Of a DNA stretch of 64,000 bases, positions 35,307 to 44,973 are shown piece after piece (within the stretch, counting starts at the first letter, position 1; each line of letters starts with the position of its first letter). Position numbers and translations under genes: made by a program. The stretch comes from JABDBE01 sp049585795. Lineage in GTDB: Bacteria; Acidobacteriota; Terriglobia; Terriglobales; Acidobacteriaceae. The stretch covers positions 57,236-121,235 of the forward strand of contig JBAVAQ010000045.1 of the NCBI GenBank assembly GCA_049585795.1. The letters run 5' to 3'. The notes below the pieces were generated by a model, which was not told the origin of the DNA, made no database searches, and was given only the letters and a program-made list of their open reading frames with translations.

Positions 35307-36971
35307 TTAATTGTGGTCGCCAGCTGCGACGCTGCTTCCCCACATTGCGGAGGAGCCCCACATGGCCGACGATCCCCACATCGCGCTGCTGCCCCACATC
35401 GCCGACGAGCCCCACATGGCGCTGCTGCCCCACATGGCTGAGTTCGCGCCCACGAATTGGGAAGATCCCCAAACCGACGCGCTTCCCCACATGGCCGATT
35501 CGTTCCATACTGCGGAGGGATTCGAACTCATGTACACGTTGCCAGTGCTGGGATTGTACTCGGCCGTGGGAGACATCGCCGTCCCGTTGGCGACAGCCGT
35601 GCTGTTCAGCGCCGCCTCCACGTCCACGTATCCCGCTCCGACCGTGAACGCGTCATCCTGATCGGTATAAGTGGTTCCCGTGGTCGGATCGTAAACCGTG
35701 CTGTACGTGGGCAGCGATTTCCACGCCGTGAGCATCAGCCGGGCTTTCACCTGATCGGGCGTGAGGCGGGGACTCTTCTGCAACAGATCGGCCACCACTC
35801 CGCTGACCACGCCGGTCGCCATGCTGGTCCCGCTGAGCGTGAAGTAAGTAGTCGAGGACGCGCTCGATCCGCCATTCACGTAATAGCTGTTGGGCACTTG
35901 ATTGCCCGGATATTCTGTGTAAAGCGTACTGCCCGGAGCTGCCAGCGACACCAGCAGGTTGCCCGGCGCGACCAGGTCGGGCTTCACAATGTCGTCGATG
36001 ACGGTCGGCCCTTTAGAACTATAGCTGGCCATTTTATCGTCATTGCGGCTGGGGGTACCCAAAGTGTTGGTTGCGCCCACCGTGATCACATAGGGATCGT
36101 TGCCCGGCGAGTTGATGGTCCAATATCCGTTGGTGGGCTGGTAGCGTCCGTCATTTCCGGCCGCGACAACCACAACGATGCCGCTCTTCCAGGCCTGTTC
36201 CACCGCCTGGCAAACCGGGTCGAGCTTATAGCTTTCATACACTGGCCGGCCCAGCGAAAGATTCATTACGCGGATGTTCAACAGCCCCTTTAGCGCGATG
36301 GCCTGCGCAATCGCAGCGATCACACTGCTGTCGGTGCCTTCGCCATTTTGATCGAGCACTCGAAGATTGATCAGGTTCGCGCCCGGCGCAATACCTTCGA
36401 AGGTGCGCGAATATTTCGAGCCCGTGGAACTGGCGCCGTCTCCGGCAATCAGCCCGGCGATGTGCGTGCCGTGACCATATTGATCGGTTGCGCTCGAGGT
36501 GCCGGTGACAAAGCTTTGGCTATAGACCACTCGGGACAATCCGAGAAGACCGCCGTGAAGATCGGGATGGTTGATTACGCCACTGTCGATCAGCGCCACT
36601 CCGACGCCTGCACCGGTGTAACCGGATTGCCACGCGGCAAAGGCATTGATCGCGGGCGCGGCATTGCTAAGCGTGGGAGCCATCGAACGGTTCAGGCTGA
36701 TGTATTTGACATTCGCCTGATTCGACAGCGAGAGAATATTTGCAATCGGCAGGTCGGCGACGATCCCGTTCACCAGAGGCAAATCACTCAAAATAGTGCC
36801 CAGCAAGTTGGTAAGGTTTGCCAGATCGAGCAGTCCAGGCTGCTGGTTGTACTGCACAATCACCACGGCGTGCGACGCCTTCGACGCTTGCAGGTCCGGA
36901 GACAACTTGGAATTATCGGCGTACGCCAGGGTGACGGTTGCCAGTAAGCAAATGACCAGGAACTTCTTCAT
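35307..36971 (-). CDS. subtilisin-like S8 serine protease with AMWGSS-repeat C-terminus
   Basis: 554 residues, secreted (MKKFLVICLLATVTLAYA signal). A propeptide/inhibitor-like region (about 30-95) precedes the S8 domain with catalytic D129 (VALIDSGV), H167 (YGHGTHIAGL), oxyanion Asn in VAAGNDGRY and S383 (LSGTSMATGVVSG). The domain ends near 450. The last about 80 residues are unusual: scattered then tandem six-residue units AMWGSS, encoded by an 18-bp repeat at about 35320-35445. This tail may anchor the enzyme or bind a surface polymer. The gene is divergent from the second GloVer gene across a 512-bp region. Confidence 0.93.
   Translation of the reverse strand: MKKFLVICLLATVTLAYADNSKLSPDLQASKASHAVVIVQYNQQPGLLDLANLTNLLGTILSDLPLVNGIVADLPIANILSLSNQANVKYISLNRSMAPTLSNAAPAINAFAAWQSGYTGAGVGVALIDSGVINHPDLHGGLLGLSRVVYSQSFVTGTSSATDQYGHGTHIAGLIAGDGASSTGSKYSRTFEGIAPGANLINLRVLDQNGEGTDSSVIAAIAQAIALKGLLNIRVMNLSLGRPVYESYKLDPVCQAVEQAWKSGIVVVVAAGNDGRYQPTNGYWTINSPGNDPYVITVGATNTLGTPSRNDDKMASYSSKGPTVIDDIVKPDLVAPGNLLVSLAAPGSTLYTEYPGNQVPNSYYVNGGSSASSTTYFTLSGTSMATGVVSGVVADLLQKSPRLTPDQVKARLMLTAWKSLPTYSTVYDPTTGTTYTDQDDAFTVGAGYVDVEAALNSTAVANGTAMSPTAEYNPSTGNVYMSSNPSAVWNESAMWGSASVWGSSQFVGANSAMWGSSAMWGSSAMWGSSAMWGSSAMWGSSAMWGSSVAAGDHN
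35338..35445 (-). repeat. 18-bp tandem repeat within the S8 protease gene (36-bp higher-order unit)
   Basis: Units starting with CCCCACAT (plus strand) begin at 35356, 35374, 35392, 35410 and 35428, exactly 18 bp apart. Two variants alternate: one continues with GCCGACGA, the other with GCGCTGCT. This implies recent duplication of a 36-bp unit. Each unit codes for AMWGSS. Confidence 0.8.
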
Positions 36972-37483
36972 CGATCCGAATCCTCCCGCGGGCGTACAGG
37001 TCTAGCTGATCGCCGGGGGAGATCGCAGAAGTGGAGTTGCAGGTAAAGTGCCGAAACGGGACAGGGGATAAGCACCACGGAATCACTAAGTTAGATGAAT
37101 GGCTGTGGCTTTCGATGGGACGCTTTGTCCCGCTGGCTTTTGGCCGTGCGCCAATCTGTCCTCCGAAGATGTCTGGTTACCTTAGTCACCTGGATTAGCA
37201 GCGAACGCCGGGGATGAAAGGCGGGCGCCCTACCCTTTTCGCATTCCACGCGAGAGGGCGGAGCCTTTTAGCCGACATCGTGGCGGCGGATCAGCGGACA
37301 CACAGGAAAGAGCGTTTTGAGCGCTATGGCCTGTTTGCGTCAACCTGGGAGCCTCATGTGTGGGATCTGCATGAAAGGAACCATCCTCATCTCTAGATGA
37401 AGTTCTATTCCCTCGGCACGGAGGGCAGGTGTAAAATGCTGGCCACGGGTCGGGGTGTCCCCTCACGCCAAGGAGGACGCATC
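36972..37483. other. divergent intergenic region between the S8 protease and the second GloVer gene
   Basis: 512 bp without a credible gene. It must carry the promoters of both genes. I see a small palindrome GGGAC-GCTTT-GTCCC at 37118-37132 and a GC-rich GGGCGCCC at about 37225, both REP-like. No convincing -35/-10 pair or RNA gene was found. Confidence 0.4.
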
Positions 37484-38767
37484 ATGGATCGCAACAGATC
37501 GCCAGTCTTGCTCCTCATCGTTTTCGCTGTTGCCTTTGGATTTCTCACCACAGCCACTCCCCTGTTTGGAGCCCCCAAAGAGAAGGTGTTGCACTACTTC
37601 GGAAAAGGTAATGACGGGTCCGATCCCGTCGGTGGCCTAATCCTCGACGCGGCCGGAAACTTGTATGGCACGACCTACTGGGGTGGTAGGAACTCATGCT
37701 ACGGTGTGGGCTGCGGCACCGTATTCCGATTAACGCCAACCGAAAACGGTAAATGGACGGAGAAGGTGCTGTACAACTTTGGCTCCGAGGGATGCGCACC
37801 CGCCGCCAGCTTGATCTCCGATGCGGCTGGGAATCTTTACGGAACCGCCACCGGTGACGATTGTGAGGATAACGGGACCGTCTTCCGGCTTGCTCCTGGG
37901 CAGAACGACAGTTGGACCTATAGCGCGCTATATAGATTCAGGGGTGGCAACGACGGAGCCGAACCCAATTCCAGTCTGATCTCCGACGTGGCCGGAAACC
38001 TATACGGCACGACCGCCGCCGGCGGTGTATTCAGACGGGGCACAGTTTTTGAGCTAGAACGACACGTCAATGGCAGTTGGACCGAGAAGGTGCTGCACAG
38101 CTTCAATCGTAAGGACGGGTATTACCCGATTGCCAGTCTGATCTTCGACGCGTCCGGAAACTTATACGGCACGACTCCGGGTGGTGGCGCCTCCGGCGGC
38201 GGCGTGGTCTTTGAGTTGACTCCCAACGAGGACGGAGCATGGAATGAGAAAGTACTGCATAACTTCATCAATAACGGGAAGGACGGACACTCCCCTGCAG
38301 GTGTGCTCATCTTCGATGCCTCCGGCAACCTGTACGGCACTACCGAGAATGGTGGCTCCCATGACGATGGCACAGCGTTCGAGTTGACGCCCGGCGCAAA
38401 TGGCAGGTGGAAGGAAAGGGTGTTGTACAGCTTCGACGGTAAGGATGGGGCAGGTATAAGCGGTGGCCTGATCTTCGACGCAGCTGGAAACCTGTACGGT
38501 ACGGCTTCCCTAGGTGGCGATGGTGGTTACGGCTGTGATGACTTAGGCTGCGGTACAGCCTTTGTGCTGAAGCCCGCTGCACACGGCAAGTGGACGGAGT
38601 CGGTGCTCCACTACTTCGAAAGTACCCGCAGCGGCGGCAACTACTCCCCCGGTTTCGGGGTAATTTCCGACCCGGCCGGAAACTTGTACGGCACGACCCT
38701 TGGTGGTGGCTGTGGTGGCTCAGGTGGCGGGGGCCAATGCGGAACCGTCTTCAAGATTGCACCATAA
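37484..38767 (+). CDS. GloVer tandem-repeat secreted protein (second copy)
   Basis: 427 residues with signal peptide (SPVLLLIVFAVAFGFL, cleavage near LFGA). About eight repeats of roughly 48 residues, each with FDAxGNLYGTTxxGG, GTxFEL and WxEKVLHxF elements, as in the 843-residue protein at 3575. The start at 37484 is fixed by an AAGGAGG 7 nt upstream; the frame is open farther but unrelated. Function unknown; the architecture suggests a secreted beta-propeller-like protein. Its last codons overlap antisense with a frame that I reject as a gene. Confidence 0.88.
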   Translation: MDRNRSPVLLLIVFAVAFGFLTTATPLFGAPKEKVLHYFGKGNDGSDPVGGLILDAAGNLYGTTYWGGRNSCYGVGCGTVFRLTPTENGKWTEKVLYNFGSEGCAPAASLISDAAGNLYGTATGDDCEDNGTVFRLAPGQNDSWTYSALYRFRGGNDGAEPNSSLISDVAGNLYGTTAAGGVFRRGTVFELERHVNGSWTEKVLHSFNRKDGYYPIASLIFDASGNLYGTTPGGGASGGGVVFELTPNEDGAWNEKVLHNFINNGKDGHSPAGVLIFDASGNLYGTTENGGSHDDGTAFELTPGANGRWKERVLYSFDGKDGAGISGGLIFDAAGNLYGTASLGGDGGYGCDDLGCGTAFVLKPAAHGKWTESVLHYFESTRSGGNYSPGFGVISDPAGNLYGTTLGGGCGGSGGGGQCGTVFKIAP

Positions 38768-39081
38768 CCGGAATCTGAAGTCGACCCTTCTGCCCACACA
38801 GAACTCGTAATCTGGTCAGCTTCTTCAATCGTTTGGATCTTCTTCACCGCGTTGGTTATTTCGACTCTATCGTCGCCGATGGAAACAAGGGCGACGCCGC
38901 ATGAAACATCTAATTGTTGCAAAATCGCGATTAGACTTACTGGTCCGGGTCCATTGTCAACCCGCTTAATTGGCCTGACTCCGGCTGGTGCCCCAGGTTC
39001 GCATCCCGCCTTGACCTGAGTCTCGTGAACTCGTTCTTCGGACTCGGACGCCAACCTGGCCCGTCGTGGAGCCCCGAGCGC
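38768..39081. other. intergenic region
   Basis: About 314 bp between the convergent second GloVer gene and the HD-GYP/GGDEF gene. A minus-strand frame (to 39054) reads through here and into the GloVer gene; it is protein-like in part but lacks support. No repeat or terminator recognised. Confidence 0.3.
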
Positions 39082-41529
39082 TTAGCTGGTGGCATGGGCA
39101 GACCGCGCTGCCGTCTCGCGGCTGGCGGTACTTGCGTGGTGGGAATTCTTCACGGCGTACATGCGGCGGTCGGCTTCGGCGAGCAGGTGTTCGGCGTTCG
39201 CGCCATCGATGGGATAGAAAGCCTGCCCGATGCTCACTGAAACCAGGCCCTCGCCGCAAACCGTTTGGCCGACTTCCGCGATGATGGCTTCGAGCCGCAG
39301 CGCCATTTCCGCCGCAGCACCCTGATTGAGGCCGGGCGCGATGAGAATGAACTCATCACCGCCCATGCGCGCCGCGTAATCGTATTCGCGGCACGAGTCT
39401 TTCAAAGCTTCACCGAACATCTGCAGAAGTTTGTTGCCCTGGAAGTGGCCAAAGCGGTCGTTCACTTGCTTGAATCCGTCGAGATCGGAAACGAAGACAG
39501 CTAAGGGCAGCTTGGAACGCTTGCATCGGGCAATCTCGCGATCGAGATGCAGAAAAAGGGAACGCGCGTTGGGCAGCCCAGTCAGATAGTCGGTCGTGGC
39601 CGAATCTTCAGCCAGACGATATTTCAGCGCATTTTCGATGGTAAATCCGAGTTTAGAGCTGATTGCCAGAAGAATTCGGAGATGGTCCTTGGTGAACGCG
39701 TCCTGGTGGGTGCGATAAAGCGCCAGCACCGCGACGACGCCGGATACACCTTCGAGCGGCACCGCCAGCGCTGAGCGCAGCGTGCTGTACTTGGTGGGAT
39801 CGTTGAGGTATCCCGGCTCGACCGAGGGATTGCCATTGAGAATCGGCTTGCTGTTTTGCGCGACCCAACCGGATAACCCTTCCCCCAGCGGAATTCTTAA
39901 AGATGAGAACAAACGAAAGTTATCGCCGCTGACGTACTCGGGCGTCAGCAGGTTGTCCTGCTTGAGATAGACCGCCATCGAATCGTATGGCACGAGCCGC
40001 TTCAGGCGCACCGAGAGCATGGACAGCGTGTCGTCGACACTGAGCGAATTGCCGAGGTCGTGACTCAGTTCGAAAAGCATTTGCGCCTCTTGCCGCGCAG
40101 CAGCGATGGAGGCAAGATAATCGCGGCGTTGCTCCGGCGGTTGGGTAAGAGGAGTTTCGGGTTCGGCGAAACCCGCGGCCGGGGCTGATCCGCGTTCAAC
40201 CTTCACATCGGTTGATAGCTTTGTGGGAGCCTTCGGCGGCTTAGCGTTGGCGAGTTTTTCAAGTTCGATGTAGCGCCGCTGCAAAACTTCGACTACGCGC
40301 GGATCGAAGCTTTTGCCGGCTTCCTCGACCACCCGGGCCATGGCTTCGTCTAGGGGCAAAGCGCGGCGGTACTGGCGATCAGAAGCAAGAGCGTCGAGGC
40401 AATCGACGGCCGCGAGGATTCTTGCGCCGATCGGGATGGCCTCGCCTTTCAGTCCGTTGGGATAGCCGCTGCCATCCCACTTCTCGTGATGCGCGCTCAC
40501 GATGGGCACGACGGGATAGGGGAACTCGACTTGTTCCAAAATCTCGGCCCCGATGATCGGATGGATCTTCATCTTCTCGAATTCCTCGGGCGTGAGCTTC
40601 CCGGGTTTCGAGATAATGTGTTCCGGCACGGCAAGCTTGCCGATGTCATGCAGTACAGAGGCCGCCTGCAAAGCCTCGGTTTCGTCCTCGCTTAAGCCAA
40701 GATCGTTGGCGAGTTCCATGGCATAGATGCGCACTCGCTGCAAGTGATCGTGCGTGGTGTGATCCTTGGCCTCGATTGCCAATGCGAGAGCTTCAATAGT
40801 TCGCAAGTGGAGGTTGGACACCTGCTCGGCGTGGCGGGTCTCATCTTCGAGTTTGCCAAGATAAAGCCGGTACGACCGATACATGAGATACACGGGAGGC
40901 AGGACAAGAAGCGAAGACTGCCATCCGATGTGGCGATTCAGGAAGCTCACCAAGCCCGCGATGGCAGCGCCGACAAGGTAGTAAGGAAACGACCAGAAAT
41001 AGCATTCCGACCAAACCTTCAAAACCGGCTTACCTTCGGTCAACCGGATGATGATTGCCATAGCAAAGGTGTTGACGGCGAAGTAGGCGATCGCAACCAG
41101 CAATAACGCCAGAGGATCGCTTCGGTGCAACACGTGCGCAGTTACAAGTTGGTATACGACGTACGCCGCCGCGGTTCCGACGGGCAATTGCGAGAGATTG
41201 AAAATGACATGGATCGGCTTGAGGTTGGAAGACTTCCAATACGACTGAACCAGAACCGCTGCGAACCCAATCACCAGAGTTTCGCCAAAGCTCAGTTCCA
41301 AAACTCCCAGAAGAATAAACAGGAAGTTCACCGACATAGTTCCGTTGATGCCGGGCAGTTTGATCTTGAGAGACGAAGCCAGAAGTGCGACCGCCAGGTA
41401 GCAGAAGAATTTAAGCGGATTTGTCGATTGCCAGTGCGCCAGCGCGGTGTAGAAACACCCCAACGCTGCGAGGGCCATGGACGCGATAAACACTGGTGCG
41501 CCAAGCTGGCGGGGCAAGCTCTGGGACAT
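39082..41529 (-). CDS. membrane HD-GYP/GAF/GGDEF cyclic-di-GMP signalling protein
   Basis: 815 residues. The N-terminal region (about 10-225) has six or seven hydrophobic segments of a MASE-like sensor. HD-GYP follows (about 240-420), with H294-D295 in SVLHDIGKLAVPEHI and HHEKWDGSGYPNGL at 347-360. A GAF domain (about 480-630) and a C-terminal GGDEF (about 650-805) complete it, with RMGGDEFILIAPG carrying the intact GGDEF motif and LTGLPNARSLFLHLDRE near its start. Both synthetic and hydrolytic domains are intact, so it may be bifunctional with control by the membrane or GAF ligands. GGDEF plus HD-GYP in one chain is less common than GGDEF-EAL. Confidence 0.93.
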   Translation of the reverse strand: MSQSLPRQLGAPVFIASMALAALGCFYTALAHWQSTNPLKFFCYLAVALLASSLKIKLPGINGTMSVNFLFILLGVLELSFGETLVIGFAAVLVQSYWKSSNLKPIHVIFNLSQLPVGTAAAYVVYQLVTAHVLHRSDPLALLLVAIAYFAVNTFAMAIIIRLTEGKPVLKVWSECYFWSFPYYLVGAAIAGLVSFLNRHIGWQSSLLVLPPVYLMYRSYRLYLGKLEDETRHAEQVSNLHLRTIEALALAIEAKDHTTHDHLQRVRIYAMELANDLGLSEDETEALQAASVLHDIGKLAVPEHIISKPGKLTPEEFEKMKIHPIIGAEILEQVEFPYPVVPIVSAHHEKWDGSGYPNGLKGEAIPIGARILAAVDCLDALASDRQYRRALPLDEAMARVVEEAGKSFDPRVVEVLQRRYIELEKLANAKPPKAPTKLSTDVKVERGSAPAAGFAEPETPLTQPPEQRRDYLASIAAARQEAQMLFELSHDLGNSLSVDDTLSMLSVRLKRLVPYDSMAVYLKQDNLLTPEYVSGDNFRLFSSLRIPLGEGLSGWVAQNSKPILNGNPSVEPGYLNDPTKYSTLRSALAVPLEGVSGVVAVLALYRTHQDAFTKDHLRILLAISSKLGFTIENALKYRLAEDSATTDYLTGLPNARSLFLHLDREIARCKRSKLPLAVFVSDLDGFKQVNDRFGHFQGNKLLQMFGEALKDSCREYDYAARMGGDEFILIAPGLNQGAAAEMALRLEAIIAEVGQTVCGEGLVSVSIGQAFYPIDGANAEHLLAEADRRMYAVKNSHHASTASRETAARSAHATS

Positions 41530-41715
41530 TAGAAGATTTTCACTTAGGGTGAGGCAAATGTCCGGGCAAAACGATTCCGGATGATTACCATCGTGTTCTA
41601 CTTGGGATTCAATGGCTTACGATGACGTTGATCGCAGGTTTCATGGTGCGAAGTAGGGTACTGTGCAACCATTCCTGCCCGCATGTGCAGACAACGGTGC
41701 TAGGCTGATTTTAGA

Positions 41716-42654
41716 GTGCTTTCGTCCTCGATATTCGCAGTGGTCTGGCGCAGGATCTTTACGATCCTGATGGCAGGGGTCTTGTGTAGCGGGCTTTCTC
41801 TTCCTCTATGCGCAATGGTTGCTTCCGCCACAGGGAAGAGCAAAGCCGCAGATTCCTGGTCGGTTCGCTGGCAGCCGGTGCGGTTGGTCAATGGATCGCC
41901 GGTGGTGTTTCGAGTGAGTTCGCCAACACCACTTAAATCGCTTTCCGGCAGGTGGCTCGAGCATGAAGTGTTTTTTTCATCCGATCCCCAAGGCAAGGTC
42001 TGGTATGGAATCGCCGGGGCGAGCCTCGAAGCCCGACCGGGAAGTTATCCGCTGGAGCTGAAGGGAGTGACCGCGGATGGGAAGGATCTGGCGTTTGAAA
42101 AACCAATTGCGGTCGGCAAGGGAAAATATCATAGCATTGCAGCCAGCGTGCCCAAACAATATACGGAACCCAACGCTGAGCAACTCCAGGAAATCAATCA
42201 AGACAAGACGATCAAGGAGCACGCATTTGCGCGGGTGACTCCAGAGCGCGAATGGGCGGGTGATTTTCATCCGCCGGTGAAAGCCGAAATCTCGGACGTG
42301 TTTGGGACCTCGCGCACCTTCAACGGCAAAACCCAGAGCGTGCATCAGGGACTCGACTATGCTGTCCCGGAGGGCACGCCGGTTGCAGCGCTGAATAGCG
42401 GGACGGTCTTGTTGGCGCAGCCATTGTTCTTCGAGGGAAATTGCGTGGTGCTCGATCATGGTCAAGGTTTGCTGACGCTCTATATGCATCTTTCGAAGTT
42501 CAAAGTTAAAGAGGGCGAACGCGTCACCGGTGGGGAGAAGATCGGTTTGAGCGGTGGAACTGGCCGGGCCACCGGACCTCATCTGCATGTGGCCGTGCGC
42601 TGGGAGGGTATTTATCTGAATCCAGCGACTCTGCTAGGTCTCCAACTGCCGTGA
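41716..42654 (+). CDS. M23 family metallopeptidase (peptidoglycan endopeptidase)
   Basis: 312 residues. An N-terminal hydrophobic signal (residues about 12-35) leads to an immunoglobulin-like beta region and a LytM/M23 zinc peptidase domain (about 195-310). Zinc ligands are the His and Asp in HQGLDYAVPEGTP and the HxH pair in GPHLHVAVRW. It cuts peptide cross-links of murein and can function in cell division or envelope remodelling. The start is GTG at 41716; an ATG at about 41770 would also keep most of the signal. Its end overlaps the convergent sigma-54 activator gene by 21 bp. Confidence 0.9.
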   Translation: MLSSSIFAVVWRRIFTILMAGVLCSGLSLPLCAMVASATGKSKAADSWSVRWQPVRLVNGSPVVFRVSSPTPLKSLSGRWLEHEVFFSSDPQGKVWYGIAGASLEARPGSYPLELKGVTADGKDLAFEKPIAVGKGKYHSIAASVPKQYTEPNAEQLQEINQDKTIKEHAFARVTPEREWAGDFHPPVKAEISDVFGTSRTFNGKTQSVHQGLDYAVPEGTPVAALNSGTVLLAQPLFFEGNCVVLDHGQGLLTLYMHLSKFKVKEGERVTGGEKIGLSGGTGRATGPHLHVAVRWEGIYLNPATLLGLQLP

Positions 42655-44607
42655 AGCTCTGCGCGGAGAATATTCCGTTGTTGCGGGTCGCAGGCTGGGC
42701 GCGGAGTGAATCGCGTCTTTGAGATCAAGATTACGAATCAAGCGGTGCAGGTAATTTACGTGGACGCCGAGCAACTGCGCCGCTTCCGTGTAATTGAGCT
42801 TGGTTTCCTGCAAGGCGTCGAGGATCAGCTGTTTTTTCCGTTCTCTTACCTGATTGTGATAGTTCGCTCCTTCACAAGCCGAGGCAGCCGCTTTCTCCAG
42901 GATGGACTCGGGCAAGTCCTCCGGTTGCATAACATCCGACACACCCAGCACCAGAGCGCTCTCGATAGCGTTCTCCAGTTCGCGTACATTTCCCGGCCAG
43001 TCGTAATTCACCAGCCGCGTCATCGCCTGGGCAGAAATCCTCCTGGTTTTGGTGTTGAGCTTCTTGACGTACTTGGTGACAAAATAGTCGGCCAGGATGG
43101 ATATATCTTCGCGACGCTCGCGGAGGGGAGGCATGACTAGCGAGAGAACATTTAAGCGATAAAAGAGATCCTTGCGGAAGGACCCGTTCTTCACGGCTTG
43201 TGCCAGATCCTGGTTGGTGGCGGCGATCAGGCGTATGTTCACCGAAATTGGACGGGTACCGCCCACCCGCTCAAACTCACGCTCCTGTAAGACTCGCAGC
43301 AGCTTGACCTGCAGGGCAGGCGCAAGGTCGCCGATTTCATCCAGAAAAACGACTCCTCCATTTGCTATTTCGAGGCGACCTTTTTTCTGCGCTGCCGCCC
43401 CCGTGAACGCGCCGCGCTCGTAACCGAACAGTTCGCTCTCCAGCAGACCCTCGGGAATGGCGGCGCAGTTGATGGCGACGAAAGGCTTACCGGACCGCGG
43501 ACTGTTGCGATGGATGGCTCGGGCCGCCAATTCTTTTCCCGTGCCGCTCTCGCCTTGCAACAGCACATTTGAATCCGTGGGCGCGGCTCGCGCCAGGAAT
43601 TGATAAACCTCTTTCATCCGGGGGCTGTCGCCAATCAGATTGTGGTCAAGACTGATTTCCGCTGAAAGCCGGAGATTTTCCTGCTCCAGCCACTGCATGC
43701 GGCGCGCGTTTTCCAAGGCGACTGCCGAGGGTCCCGCAATGGCCGCGACTAGCTGGAGGTGATCTTCGTCGAACCGGCTGGCGGCATTGCAGGTATCCAG
43801 ATAAATGCAGCCGGTCACTTTTTCGAACACAGTCAAGGGAACGCACAGCAATGAGCGGACCTGGCAACTCATCAGGCTCTCCACATCCGCCAGACCATGA
43901 GAACCCGGAACGTCAGCGCCCAGAATTGCCAGTCCTTCCTGCATGACTTGACGCGCGATGGTACGGCTGATGGGGACGGGCAACGCGGACTTGGCGATAC
44001 GGTGGCGCGCGAAAGTTGAACTGAAGGTCTCATCCCCTTTGCCATCGAGCAAGATGGCGCCGCGTTCGGCCGGCACTACTTCAAAAATCAGGTTGAGGAT
44101 TTGGCCCTGCAGTTCATCGAGATCGCGAATAGAGTGCACAGCTCGGCTGATCTTAAGCAGAGCATTCAGGTTGCGGGCCACACGCGATTTTGCCGGGAGT
44201 TCTTTCAGAATCTGTTCCGGCTGCAGGTAAAGCACGTCTTGCGGACGCAGTTGGGCTGTCGCCTGGGTCAAGCTATCTTCGTACTCAACCCGACCAACGG
44301 CTGGTTCGTCCGTGTCGTCATGAAGAAGCAACAGGAAGATCGAATCTCCCACGGAAATCTGGTCTCCGTGGCGCAATCGCGTCTCCTTCACTGCTACTCC
44401 ATTGACCGACGTGCCGTTGCGGCTATCCAGATCTCTTATTTTGTAGCCATCGCCATCCCGGCTGAGCGCGCAATGGTGGCGCGACAGCGAAGGGTCGCTT
44501 ATGGAAAGCAAATTGGAGGGGTCGCGGCCGATATGAATTTCGCCGTTTGGCAGAGCAAACGTCGAATCTTTGAGCGGCCCAGCAATCGCCAAGAGCCTCG
44601 GGTTCAC
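42634..44607 (-). CDS. FHA-GAF-AAA+-Fis sigma-54-dependent transcriptional activator
   Basis: 657 residues. The N-terminal FHA domain (about 20-95; IGRDPSN, SLSRHHCAL, RNGTSVNG) binds phosphothreonine proteins. A GAF domain spans about 145-310. The AAA+ domain (about 325-560) has Walker A GESGTGKE, the sigma-54-contacting GAFTGA loop and Walker B GGVVFLDEIGD. A Fis-type HTH ends the chain (YTEAAQLLGVHVNYLHRLI). This is a bacterial enhancer-binding protein linking Ser/Thr-kinase signalling to sigma-54 promoters. No receiver domain is present. Two palindromes at 44683-44719 upstream of its start are candidate binding sites, possibly autoregulatory. Confidence 0.95.
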   Translation of the reverse strand: MNPRLLAIAGPLKDSTFALPNGEIHIGRDPSNLLSISDPSLSRHHCALSRDGDGYKIRDLDSRNGTSVNGVAVKETRLRHGDQISVGDSIFLLLLHDDTDEPAVGRVEYEDSLTQATAQLRPQDVLYLQPEQILKELPAKSRVARNLNALLKISRAVHSIRDLDELQGQILNLIFEVVPAERGAILLDGKGDETFSSTFARHRIAKSALPVPISRTIARQVMQEGLAILGADVPGSHGLADVESLMSCQVRSLLCVPLTVFEKVTGCIYLDTCNAASRFDEDHLQLVAAIAGPSAVALENARRMQWLEQENLRLSAEISLDHNLIGDSPRMKEVYQFLARAAPTDSNVLLQGESGTGKELAARAIHRNSPRSGKPFVAINCAAIPEGLLESELFGYERGAFTGAAAQKKGRLEIANGGVVFLDEIGDLAPALQVKLLRVLQEREFERVGGTRPISVNIRLIAATNQDLAQAVKNGSFRKDLFYRLNVLSLVMPPLRERREDISILADYFVTKYVKKLNTKTRRISAQAMTRLVNYDWPGNVRELENAIESALVLGVSDVMQPEDLPESILEKAAASACEGANYHNQVRERKKQLILDALQETKLNYTEAAQLLGVHVNYLHRLIRNLDLKDAIHSAPSLRPATTEYSPRRASRQLET

Positions 44608-44682
44608 CTGACTACCTCACTACGTGCCATCCTCTCTAACACATTTTCTGGCGGATTCGCAAAACTATCTGCGGTAGTTTCA

Positions 44683-44719
44683 CTATCCGAACAGATAGCC
44701 GGGCTATCCGTTCAGATAG
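44683..44719. promoter_or_regulatory. two tandem palindromes, candidate operator/enhancer sites
   Basis: CTATCCGAACAGATAG (44683-44698) and CTATCCGTTCAGATAG (44704-44719), each with CTATC/GATAG half-sites. The start-to-start spacing is 21 bp, two helical turns, putting both on the same DNA face. A third weaker half-site pair (CTATCTGCGGTAG) lies at 44665-44677. They are about 75-110 bp upstream of the activator gene's start. Confidence 0.6.
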
Positions 44720-44973
44720 GTTTTTGGGAGATTTTAAAAATTGCGGAAGACCGTTTCGTAACGCGTCAGCTAGTTGAATCAGTGACTTGGAACGAAGTCC
44801 AGGCTTCTGATCGTAGCCGTGGCAGTGGTTCGAAACGTGCACTCATAGCTACAAGCCCAGACCTGGCGAAGCGATGGGGGAAGCGCTTTTGGCAGTCTTG
44901 CCGGGTAAAGGCCCAATCGGGAGCCTGGGAGACCCCCTCGCTAGACTCCCGATTTTCTTCATCCGATCCCACT

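Noticed and set aside
38641..39054. 137-codon minus-strand frame between the second GloVer gene and the HD-GYP/GGDEF gene
   Set aside because: Its C-terminal third is antisense to the GloVer gene, it has no clear ribosome binding site and I recognise no family, though the central part is somewhat protein-like.
44101..44973. Long plus-strand frame antisense to the sigma-54 activator
   Set aside because: It is the shadow of a strongly supported gene and has no domain. Only its last 61 codons are kept, at low confidence.
44608..44973. sigma-54 -24/-12 promoter upstream of the activator
   Set aside because: Candidates such as TGGCAGTCTTGC have wrong GG-to-GC spacing.
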